A DNA stretch of 40,309 bases, taken from Megasphaera sp. (GTDB lineage: Bacteria; Bacillota; Negativicutes; Veillonellales; Megasphaeraceae). The DNA lies in the NCBI GenBank assembly GCA_022649055.1, contig JALCNL010000009.1, positions 1-40,309 of the forward strand, written 5' to 3'. Below the pieces are notes generated by a model, which was given only the letters and a program-made list of their open reading frames with translations, had not been told where the DNA came from and searched no databases. Positions 34,271-40,309 of this stretch are shown here, piece by piece; positions within the stretch are counted from its first letter, which is position 1, and the number at the start of each line of letters is the position of its first letter. The translations under genes and the position numbers were made by a program.

Positions 34271-34693
34271 ATGGACTTTTTATGGGTGATTATTGTCTTT
34301 GCTATCGTAGTTTCATTGCCTGATTTATTGCGCCGCAAACGACGGTATCCAACACGCAGGAATCCCAAACCAGGACCGGCGGGTGAGAACATTCCCTCTC
34401 CAGACAAAAAGCCGACAGATTCGGGGAAAGAACAGCCGCCTGTTTTTACCAAAACACAGCAAGAGCAGCCGGCTGAACAATCGATTCCTGTGCCAACGTA
34501 TAAGAAAATTTCTGTACCGCAGGAATTGCCGGCCCAACCTATGCACATTATGGAAATGCCTGAAACTATAGCGCAGCCTGTACCCTCACAGTCACCTTGG
34601 AGTCAATTGCCGCCGCCGGCACAGCAGATTTATGCGGGTTTAATTTGGTCAGAGATTCTTCAGCCGCCACTTTCAAAAAGAAAACGTTACTGA
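34271..34693 (+). CDS. Proline-rich membrane-anchored protein of unknown function (nfeD-floA operon)
   Basis: The 140-aa product has one N-terminal membrane segment (about residues 3-19), a basic stop (RRKRRYPTRR), a long Pro/Gln/Glu-rich disordered region (about 30-110) and a C-terminal block IYAGLIWSEILQPPLSKRKRY that looks like a folded or binding motif. It starts 12 bases after floA with AGAAGGTG, so it is almost certainly co-translated with it. I do not recognise the family. Its topology suggests a cytoplasmic tail tethered to the FloA membrane domain. Antisense frames in this region are low-complexity shadows. Confidence 0.8.
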   Translation: MDFLWVIIVFAIVVSLPDLLRRKRRYPTRRNPKPGPAGENIPSPDKKPTDSGKEQPPVFTKTQQEQPAEQSIPVPTYKKISVPQELPAQPMHIMEMPETIAQPVPSQSPWSQLPPPAQQIYAGLIWSEILQPPLSKRKRY

Positions 34694-34735
34694 TGTAAGC
34701 AGAAATATATACGCACCATTTCGAAAGGAAACAAC

Positions 34736-35464
34736 ATGATAGAAGAAAAAAAAATTATGATTGATCGTATTCCGGCACTGCAAATTACGTGTGGAGAATC
34801 TTCTAAAGGTGTCATTGTGTTTTATCATGGCTGGTCATCACAGAAAGAATTACAGTCTTTACGGGGTCGTATTTTAGCAGCGTATTGTTATGATGTGCTT
34901 ATTCCCGATGCTATGTATCATGGGGAACGGGGTTCTATTGATTATAACGCGGAAACTTCTTATCCGCTTTTTTGGGAAACAATTTTTCGAAATGTAGAAG
35001 AATCATCACAAATTGTCGCCTATATTAAGACATGGAAACCTCGCATACCGCTGGCTGTTATGGGGCATTCTATGGGAGGAATCTCAACGTTGGGGGTGAT
35101 GACGCATTGTCAGGAATACAATACGGCGGTCTCTCTCAATGGGTCTGGATGGTGGGATGAATCGGAACGCCGGTTTCGTGCCGCTTTGCATATAGACAAA
35201 CCTAAAGAATTTTTTGAAATAATGAAAAAAATCAATGTGCTTGATCCATACACCCATATGGATCAACTTAACGGTCGTTCAGTACTTGCGCTTAGTGGCG
35301 GAGCTGATCCAATAGTAGACAATGCAGCTCAGAAAATGTATATGGAAAAATTGTCCGGTTGTGCAGAGATAAACAGCTGTTTCCAGACATATCCAGGGCT
35401 CTGTCATTTTGTGACTACGAATATGATGGGCGATGCGGTCCAGTGGATAAATAAAACAATATAA
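34736..35464 (+). CDS. Alpha/beta hydrolase (esterase/dienelactone-hydrolase-like)
   Basis: The 242-aa protein has GVIVFYHGWSSQKEL (oxyanion hole region), the nucleophile elbow GHSMGG at about residues 110-115, the acid in LSGGADPIVDN, and the histidine in GLCHFVTTNM. This is a complete Ser-Asp-His triad, with no signal peptide, so the enzyme is cytoplasmic. It resembles YjfP-type esterases; the substrate is unknown. It lies 42 bases after the proline-rich gene behind an AAAGGAA site and could be the last gene of that operon. Confidence 0.87.
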   Translation: MIEEKKIMIDRIPALQITCGESSKGVIVFYHGWSSQKELQSLRGRILAAYCYDVLIPDAMYHGERGSIDYNAETSYPLFWETIFRNVEESSQIVAYIKTWKPRIPLAVMGHSMGGISTLGVMTHCQEYNTAVSLNGSGWWDESERRFRAALHIDKPKEFFEIMKKINVLDPYTHMDQLNGRSVLALSGGADPIVDNAAQKMYMEKLSGCAEINSCFQTYPGLCHFVTTNMMGDAVQWINKTI

Positions 35465-35479
35465 AACTTATGTTTACTT

Positions 35480-35520
35480 CCCTTCATGGAATGAAATATG
35501 ACATGAAGGGCTTTTCTTTT
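35480..35520 (+). terminator. Terminator after the hydrolase gene
   Basis: A 9-bp perfect stem CCCTTCATG/CATGAAGGG (35480-35488, 35502-35510) followed by a T-rich tail with one C interruption. Confidence 0.8.
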
Positions 35521-35618
35521 TGTACAGTAGTCTTGATATACATTATGTGCGACTTTACCTTTATTTTTCAAATATCCTTATGATATCATGAATACATCCG
35601 AGAGGGGGGGATAAAGAT

Positions 35619-36743
35619 ATGATCATGATTACGTATTTAAAAAAGAATATAGATTTGACAATAGCTTTTGTGTTCGCATTGCTGACTGCTATTAGTGTTC
35701 CTTTTTCATGGAAAAATATACTTGAAGAAATGAATGTGCCATTATTGCTTTTATTGTTTTGCATGATGGCAGTTATAGCAGGATTTAGGCGCAGCGGTAT
35801 TTTTTTTCAATGGTGCCGTATCGTGTTTTCCAAAGCAGATACAGCTAGGCAGGTAGTTCGTATACTGATTTTTATTTGTTTTTTTAGTTCCATGATAATA
35901 ACGAATGATATAGCCTTAATTACGTTTGTTCCGATGACAGTTCTTGTTTTGAAGGAAGTGCGGCTTCGCGGATATTACATTTTTACGATTGTGATGCAAA
36001 CGGCAGCGGCTAATTTGGGGAGTATGTTTACTCCTATTGGGAATCCACAAAATTTATATATTTACAGTTTTTATGGGATGCGTGCAGATGAAATTTTTTT
36101 TTATACAGGTCCTACGGTGTTGCTTAGCGCGATTCTTTTATATGGGGCAACCTATTATGTAGCAGCTGATAGAACAATAGAGATGCCCGTTCAAGAACAA
36201 ATTATTATTCCAAAAGTACATTTATATGTGTTATACGGACTTTTTTCCCTTTGTGTGCTTACGGTTTTACGGATTTTATCAGCATATAGTCTCTTTTTTG
36301 TAGTGTTTCCCGCAGTGCTGCTACTAGATAAAAAAATACTTTTTGATATAGATTACAAATTATTGCTTTTGTTTGTGTTTTTATTTATTGGTGTTGGAAG
36401 TTTATCTCAGATCACTGTAATGCAGACATGGGCAGTACATATAGTGAAAGGAAATGAGTTTTTTATATCACTGCTTCTGAGCCAGATTTTGAGTAATGTT
36501 CCGGCTGCCATTATGTTGTCTCATTATACCAATGATATGGTTCCCCTGCTGTTAGGTGTTAATATTGGTGGATTGGGTACTATTATAGCTTCTATGGCAA
36601 GTATTATTTCTTTTAAAGTGTATACGAAACTTTTATTTAGCCGTAAAAGCCGCTACCTTATTGTGTTTACCGCAGTAAACGTGGGAATGCTTTTACTTAT
36701 ACTGGGAGTGCAATACGGGTTAAAAATGATGCGGTTGGTGTAA
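35619..36743 (+). CDS. SLC13/ArsB-type anion permease
   Basis: The 374-aa integral membrane protein has about ten hydrophobic segments. NDIALITFVPMTVLVL and the NLGSMFTPIGNPQNLYIY motif are hallmarks of the ion-transporter superfamily that includes ArsB, CitM and DASS carriers. A second half-repeat contains LLSQILSNVPAAIMLSHYT. It probably moves an anion (a dicarboxylate, arsenite or similar) across the inner membrane; the substrate is unknown. The length is slightly short for the family. ATG 35619 has a GAGGGGGG site. It appears monocistronic. Confidence 0.85.
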   Translation: MIMITYLKKNIDLTIAFVFALLTAISVPFSWKNILEEMNVPLLLLLFCMMAVIAGFRRSGIFFQWCRIVFSKADTARQVVRILIFICFFSSMIITNDIALITFVPMTVLVLKEVRLRGYYIFTIVMQTAAANLGSMFTPIGNPQNLYIYSFYGMRADEIFFYTGPTVLLSAILLYGATYYVAADRTIEMPVQEQIIIPKVHLYVLYGLFSLCVLTVLRILSAYSLFFVVFPAVLLLDKKILFDIDYKLLLLFVFLFIGVGSLSQITVMQTWAVHIVKGNEFFISLLLSQILSNVPAAIMLSHYTNDMVPLLLGVNIGGLGTIIASMASIISFKVYTKLLFSRKSRYLIVFTAVNVGMLLLILGVQYGLKMMRLV

Positions 36744-36818
36744 TAGGCATGAAAACAAATATATATGCTTTTTCCCTGTTATTTTTTGATACATAGAGTG
36801 TTAGAAACGTAGCAAAAA

Positions 36819-36855
36819 ACGGCCGCATTTGAAAATATATTTCTAGAACGGCCGT
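36819..36855 (-). terminator. Terminator for the minus-strand DnaQ-like gene
   Basis: ACGGCCG/CGGCCGT (36819-36825, 36849-36855) forms a GC-rich 7-bp stem. On the minus strand it is followed by a T run (A run at 36814-36819). It lies 21 bases beyond the gene's stop. Confidence 0.7.
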
Positions 36856-36875
36856 TGCTTGCTGCGTTTCATTTT

Positions 36876-37946
36876 TTATGATTTTTTATTTACCTGATGA
36901 GACATTCGAGTTATCCGATCTCCTTTTGCTTTATATTCAAAACTCAAGACGGTTGAAGCGCTCACTTTCTCTTTTTTTTTTGTTTCGAATTTATCAATAT
37001 CTTCGGCAAAATCTAAACCTGTATTGGTAGCATAATAGGTACCGGATTTTTCTCCGCGGATAAGATATTTTTTTTGCAGTAATTTTTGCAGATGTTCTTC
37101 GGTTACCGGATGAGGGGAAAACATTTCCTTTGGTGTAGCTTCTTCCCTTTCCACTGAAGAAATTGCACTGGCTAGAATTTCTTCTTCTGTAGCGTTGCCG
37201 TTTGTATAATAAATATGCGGCAAAAATACGGGAAAGTCTTTTTTTGCAAAGATTAAAAATTGACCGATGGCAGTGGACTCACTGAGGGAGTTGTGCATTT
37301 CCACTTCTATGCCCATTTCATCGCAAATCGTTTCCAGCTGGTTGGATTCAAAGTCATAATATTTTTTTGCGATTTCCAATGTATCTATATATTGAAAACG
37401 AGGTGGTTCGATACCAAATATTTTAAGAGCATGGGTAATGCAGCCCATGACATACGAAGCATTATGAGCAACAATGGTGTGATTGATGAAATAATTTTTC
37501 ATTCCAGCTTCCCAATATTCACCGAATTCGTAGGCTTTTCGTACTTCATCCCAAGATACCGGCGACTTATCGGAAAAGGTGTTTTCTGGCGGTTGTACAT
37601 AAAAATAGTGTCTATCTTTCATTTCACCGTTTTCAAATTCAGTAAAACCAATTAAGCAAATAGAATAGGGCTGATCATTAGCGAGTTCCAGAGCAACAGA
37701 AGTAAACCGCTGTGGAAATCGGCGTGTATAGTCAGTAGGTTTCAACGGATATTTGTAATAGCCGTTTTCCGGCTTAATATCATACTGATGCAGATTTTTT
37801 ACTTTTACGTGTACATAGTGTTCAATTTCATTTTCTTTCTCTTTTTTGCGTTTACGTTTGCGTATAGTGAGAAATAGTGAATATAGTACGGCTGCTATAA
37901 AGGCAATGGTGATAAACATGCCGGCATAGTGTAATAGAGTATCCAT
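36876..37946 (-). CDS. Membrane-anchored DnaQ/DEDDh-like protein with degenerate active site
   Basis: The 356-aa protein has a membrane anchor (about residues 7-27), a basic stretch (RKRKRKK), a DEDDh exonuclease-like domain (about 75-235) and a C-terminal winged-helix-like segment (about 280-320, LLQKKYLIRGEKSGTYYATNTG). The domain is recognised by FTSVALELAND, IVAHNASYVMG, IDTLEIAKKYY and MHNSLSESTAIG. Normal DEDDh enzymes have D-x-E in the first motif, D after AHNxSF, and H-x4-D in the third. Here the first reads A85-L-E87, the second has Val166 for Asp, and the third has Glu223 for Asp after His218. It is therefore probably not an active nuclease. ATG 37946 has AAGGA nine bases upstream; ATG 37955 overlaps the preceding stop and is the alternative. 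Confidence 0.8.
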   Translation of the reverse strand: MDTLLHYAGMFITIAFIAAVLYSLFLTIRKRKRKKEKENEIEHYVHVKVKNLHQYDIKPENGYYKYPLKPTDYTRRFPQRFTSVALELANDQPYSICLIGFTEFENGEMKDRHYFYVQPPENTFSDKSPVSWDEVRKAYEFGEYWEAGMKNYFINHTIVAHNASYVMGCITHALKIFGIEPPRFQYIDTLEIAKKYYDFESNQLETICDEMGIEVEMHNSLSESTAIGQFLIFAKKDFPVFLPHIYYTNGNATEEEILASAISSVEREEATPKEMFSPHPVTEEHLQKLLQKKYLIRGEKSGTYYATNTGLDFAEDIDKFETKKKEKVSASTVLSFEYKAKGDRITRMSHQVNKKS

Positions 37947-37951
37947 TCCGA

Positions 37952-38416
37952 TCATTCCTTTTTTTGTGTTTTATTGAAATTGTGGTAAAAAGTCATATTA
38001 TAACAATTAAAAAAAGCTTTATTCGCAGAGATCCCATTAACTGAATATTGATCACAAAGATTCGGATCCTGACCGTCGAATTGCTGCCGTGAAGTGGCGT
38101 TGCCTATTGTGTCGTACGAATAAGCGCCGATCAGTTGTGCTTTCACCGTTTGTGCATTGAAATTATAAAAAAAATTATTTTCGAATCCAGTGGCTGTGTT
38201 ACGAGTGTAATCATAGGTAATTACAGTTGCGCGAATCATATAAAATGGAGGATCATACCGGATAGATTGAATGGAATTCATATCAATATAAGATATAGTC
38301 GTATCGCTATGACCTACTTGTATATAACGTGGATTATCGTCGAAAAACATGGCAGAGACAAGCATGCTGCCTATAGCAAGAAATGTTACCAAGAGAGCGA
38401 GAATTTTTTTGTACAT
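37952..38416 (-). CDS. Secreted or anchored hypothetical protein, 154 aa
   Basis: The product starts MYKKILALLVTFLAIGSMLVS, a signal peptide or anchor cleaved near SMLVSA. The mature part contains RYIQVGHSDTTISYIDMNSI, repeated Tyr/Asn/Phe-rich stretches and two cysteines (LCDQY; FFNCYN) that could form a disulfide. It is likely surface-exposed. I do not recognise a named family; the pattern of a stated value plus a YIDMNSI segment is common in small Negativicutes surface proteins as I recall. It has a GAAAGGAGAA site. Its stop overlaps the downstream ATG 37955, so the two genes form an operon. Confidence 0.78.
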   Translation of the reverse strand: MYKKILALLVTFLAIGSMLVSAMFFDDNPRYIQVGHSDTTISYIDMNSIQSIRYDPPFYMIRATVITYDYTRNTATGFENNFFYNFNAQTVKAQLIGAYSYDTIGNATSRQQFDGQDPNLCDQYSVNGISANKAFFNCYNMTFYHNFNKTQKKE

Positions 38417-38451
38417 GGCAATTCTCCTTTCATTATTTTCATTACCATTAT

Positions 38452-38479
38452 ATTATAACAGATACGCCATATAATGGAA
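38452..38479 (-). promoter_or_regulatory. Candidate promoter of the secreted-protein operon
   Basis: On the minus strand, TTCCAT (38479-38474), a 16-base spacer and a perfect TATAAT (38457-38452) lie 36 bases before the start codon. Confidence 0.5.
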
Positions 38480-38589
38480 TAATATTTTATTTTCGGACAA
38501 TGAATTTCTAATAAACTTTTTAAAAATTTTGGTAGGAATTTTTAGTTTTATGATAGAATAGATTTATAGATAAAGAACAGGATGTGATT

Positions 38590-39234
38590 TTGTTGGATGT
38601 ACTATATATAGGTTTGCCCTTTTCACGATGGGACTACTATCGCATGGTATTACCGCGTCATAGTGATATCATTGTGGCAACGGCTTTTAAAGAGGCAGGA
38701 TGTTCGATCTTTCCGGTTAACGCGTTTGATAGAGGAAAAGATATATGCAGAGATAATGGGTGGAATGATGCTTATGTACAGACGAGCGGAACGGTTCCCA
38801 AAGATTTTTTTTTAGCGGCGAAAGTATTTTGGGAAGATTATTTATTACTGTATATTTCGTCGTCAGCCTTTGCATCATCACCAGAATATATACGTTTTGT
38901 CAATCGTGCTGTAGAAGAAGCTATTTGCAATGGGGTAGTCGTTGCTGCTGACATTCGCGGCGATGCTGCGGAAGCGCCTTGGGCAGATAAAGCGAATATT
39001 GTTTGGGATACAGCTCCTTTTTCACCTGCTTTGAGCGGGGATCGATTGATTAGTATTGGTGTGGGTCTGAAAAACATTACTGTTTCTACTCGCAGGGGGA
39101 TGGGACAATTTGAAGGAGCTGTTGATGGAGAACAATTTATGCCGGTATATCTAAAGTCATTGGTAGAGGGAAAATCTATGGCGGATTCAGTTGAGGCGTA
39201 TACAAAAAATTATGTAGATATAATTATACCTTAA
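38590..39234 (+). CDS. Short ribokinase/PfkB-like protein (family uncertain)
   Basis: The product is about 214 aa. Several elements line up with PfkB sugar kinases: the early segment DIIVATAFKEAGCSIFPVNAFDRGKD resembles the first beta-alpha units, YLLLYISSSAF the lid-following strand, and the C-terminal GAVDGEQFMPVYLKSLVEGKSM matches the GAGDAF catalytic helix with its aspartate kept (Asp179). It is about 90 residues shorter than a typical PfkB kinase and lacks the DTTGAGD wording. The start is unclear: TTG 38590 and 38593 have an AGGA seven to ten bases upstream, while GTG 38584 does not. It is 21 bases before moaB and likely co-transcribed. Confidence is good that it is a gene, low on function. 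Confidence 0.7.
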   Translation: MLDVLYIGLPFSRWDYYRMVLPRHSDIIVATAFKEAGCSIFPVNAFDRGKDICRDNGWNDAYVQTSGTVPKDFFLAAKVFWEDYLLLYISSSAFASSPEYIRFVNRAVEEAICNGVVVAADIRGDAAEAPWADKANIVWDTAPFSPALSGDRLISIGVGLKNITVSTRRGMGQFEGAVDGEQFMPVYLKSLVEGKSMADSVEAYTKNYVDIIIP

Positions 39235-39255
39235 TATATAAAGGAGGAATTGAAT

Positions 39256-39747
39256 TTGGGAAAACAAGCTACAGAAGAGCATCCTTTGCGGACGGCTATA
39301 CTAACTATCAGCAATAGTCGTACTTTTTCAAATGATACAAATGGATTGGCAATTCAATCAGTACTTACAAATTACGGGCATCAAGTCGTCGATTATGCTA
39401 TAGTGAGAGATGATAAGGAGGAAATCCTGAAGCATATTCATAATTGGACTTGCAGTGTGGATATGATTATTACTAGCGGCGGTACAGGTCTGGCTAAGCG
39501 CGACGTAACGATAGAAACCATTGAACCGTTATTTGACAAGATCATTCCGGCTTTTGATGAAATGCTGACTTTATTTGCTTATCGAGAAGATTGCGGGGTA
39601 CAATCAATTGCCTATCGTTCTTGTGCGGGCATTATCCATCAGTGTTTGGTGTTTTGCCTGCCGGGTGCCGCACGACTTATAAAAATAGGAATGGATAAAA
39701 TCGTTTTACCGGAAATGTTTCACTTATTTACAGAAATGAAAAAATAA
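39256..39747 (+). CDS. MoaB/MogA-type molybdenum cofactor biosynthesis protein
   Basis: The 163-aa protein has the MoCF-binding fold signature IITSGGTGLAKRDVTIETIEP, as in MoaB/MogA proteins that bind molybdopterin and adenylylate it. The opening RTAILTISNSRTFSNDTNG also fits MoaB. The C-terminal LPGAARLIKIGMDKIVLPEM matches the family's GSPKAV region in position. The start is TTG 39256, eight bases after AGGAGG; an upstream in-frame TTG at 39250 is too close to the site. It may support a molybdoenzyme coded elsewhere. Confidence 0.88.
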   Translation: MGKQATEEHPLRTAILTISNSRTFSNDTNGLAIQSVLTNYGHQVVDYAIVRDDKEEILKHIHNWTCSVDMIITSGGTGLAKRDVTIETIEPLFDKIIPAFDEMLTLFAYREDCGVQSIAYRSCAGIIHQCLVFCLPGAARLIKIGMDKIVLPEMFHLFTEMKK

Positions 39748-39807
39748 TGTAGGATGAGTGAAATGGCAGATTGCTATACCATGCGACAGCAATTAATTGA
39801 TTTGGAA

Positions 39808-39851
39808 ACGGGACAATAGCGAGATGTATTTATATTTCGTTACTGTCCCGT
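39808..39851 (+). terminator. Long hairpin after moaB
   Basis: ACGGGACA/TGTCCCGT (39808-39815, 39844-39851) continues after one mismatch into TAGCGA/TCGTTA, giving 14 paired bases. No T run follows, so termination efficiency is uncertain. A 21-codon frame (39754-39819) overlaps the left arm and is not called. Confidence 0.55.
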
Positions 39852-39911
39852 ATTGTGTTAAAATAGTTATATGCATTATTATATATAAATAAAAATATTA
39901 CTGAGGATATC

Positions 39912-40309
39912 ATGAAATCAAAAATAGTACTCGTTACGGGAGGTTCTCGCAGCGGAAAAAGTGTATTTGCAGAACAACTGTTGGCCTCGTATCGGGGTAC
40001 CAAGGCGTATATTGCGACGGCACAAGCTTTGGATATAGAGATGAGGCAGCGGATCCAAAGGCATCGTGAACGACGCCCGGCATCTTGGCATACCTATGAA
40101 GTGCCGCAGGGATTGGCCTCAGAAATAGGAAACATCCTTAGCCGCACGGATGCTGTTTTGATTGATTGTTTAACGTTGTATTTTTCTAATTTTCTTCTTT
40201 GCCATGCAGAACACGATCCTTCTGGAGTATATGATTTGGCTATGCAGGAATTGGATGTTATTATAAAATCAATCCAATCTGTTCCTTGTAAGCAGGTTAT
40301 CTTTGTAAG
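39912..40309 (+). CDS. cobU: Adenosylcobinamide kinase / guanylyltransferase (partial, runs off the window)
   Basis: CobU phosphorylates adenosylcobinamide and then forms adenosylcobinamide-GDP, in nucleotide loop assembly of cobalamin. The visible 132 codons start MKSKIVLVTGGSRSGKSVF with the P-loop GGSRSGKS (10-17), then YIATAQ, RIQRHRERRPASWHTYEVP with the guanylylated histidine region, and IDCLTLY, all typical of CobU/CobP. The start has GAGGA at good spacing. The 3' end is cut by the window. No cobalamin riboswitch is visible in the 160 bases upstream. Confidence 0.93.
   Translation, partial: MKSKIVLVTGGSRSGKSVFAEQLLASYRGTKAYIATAQALDIEMRQRIQRHRERRPASWHTYEVPQGLASEIGNILSRTDAVLIDCLTLYFSNFLLCHAEHDPSGVYDLAMQELDVIIKSIQSVPCKQVIFV

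Noticed and set aside
39754-39819. 21-aa frame between moaB and cobU
   Set aside because: The ribosome binding site is poor and its end forms the left arm of a long hairpin, so the codons are better explained as structure.
1-40309. CRISPR arrays, insertion sequences, tRNA or rRNA genes
   Set aside because: No regularly spaced repeats, transposase-like frames or tRNA cloverleaf sequences were seen by eye.

Overview
The window reads as a chromosomal, mostly housekeeping stretch from an AT-rich anaerobic Firmicute. The best guess is a member of the Negativicutes (Veillonellales, Megasphaera/Dialister-like). Three T-box leaders, MutS2, the rpmE-DUF1385-prfA-prmC-tsaC order and a Gram-positive-style NfeD/FloA pair point to Firmicutes. 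A MetA-type homoserine acyltransferase and a YfbR-type nucleotidase give the mixed flavour typical of diderm Firmicutes. The organism call is inference; no rRNA is present.

Layout. 1-74: tail of an unidentified gene, ending at a terminator shared with a convergent sigma-54 activator (139-2103, minus). 2292-4936: lipB, lipA and a threonine-dehydrogenase-like zinc dehydrogenase. 5188-5343: a 51-aa membrane protein. 5522-9747: rpmE, DUF1385 (YqhQ), prfA, prmC and tsaC/sua5. 9917-11013: rpiB and upp. 11219-13471 (minus): metA and metY behind a methionine-type T-box. 14030-14881: rplM-rpsI behind a structured leader resembling an L13 autoregulatory leader.

14960-16800 is the least conventional part. 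It is AT-rich and gene-poor. It holds two structured RNA candidates, each ending in an intrinsic terminator, a 75-aa ORF between them, a 66-aa ORF on the other strand, and short coding-like fragments that look decayed. The second RNA has a closing stem that overlaps its terminator stem, as in a transcriptional riboswitch, but no intact gene follows it. I could not assign either RNA to a known class.

16820-18425: gamma-carbonic-anhydrase-like protein and iron alcohol dehydrogenase. 18583-23397: U32 peptidase-family protein and mutS2. 23463-24185 (minus): sirtuin. 24307-27386: isoleucine T-box and ileS. 27516-29198 (minus): DUF1858 protein and an anchored metallophosphoesterase. 29395-31257: tryptophan T-box, trpS and yfbR. 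31411-34693: an unknown 135-aa protein, then nfeD, floA and a proline-rich anchored protein. 34736-36743: alpha/beta hydrolase and an SLC13/ArsB-type permease. 36876-38416 (minus): a secreted protein of unknown function and a membrane-anchored DnaQ-like protein that has lost most catalytic acidic residues. 38590-40309: a short ribokinase-like protein, a MoaB/MogA protein and the start of cobU.

Regulation by premature termination recurs. The three T-boxes have specifier triplets ATG, ATC and TGG in equivalent positions, matching methionine synthesis, IleRS and TrpRS. No CRISPR array, insertion sequence, tRNA or rRNA was seen. All identifications come from reading motifs by eye; no database search was run.
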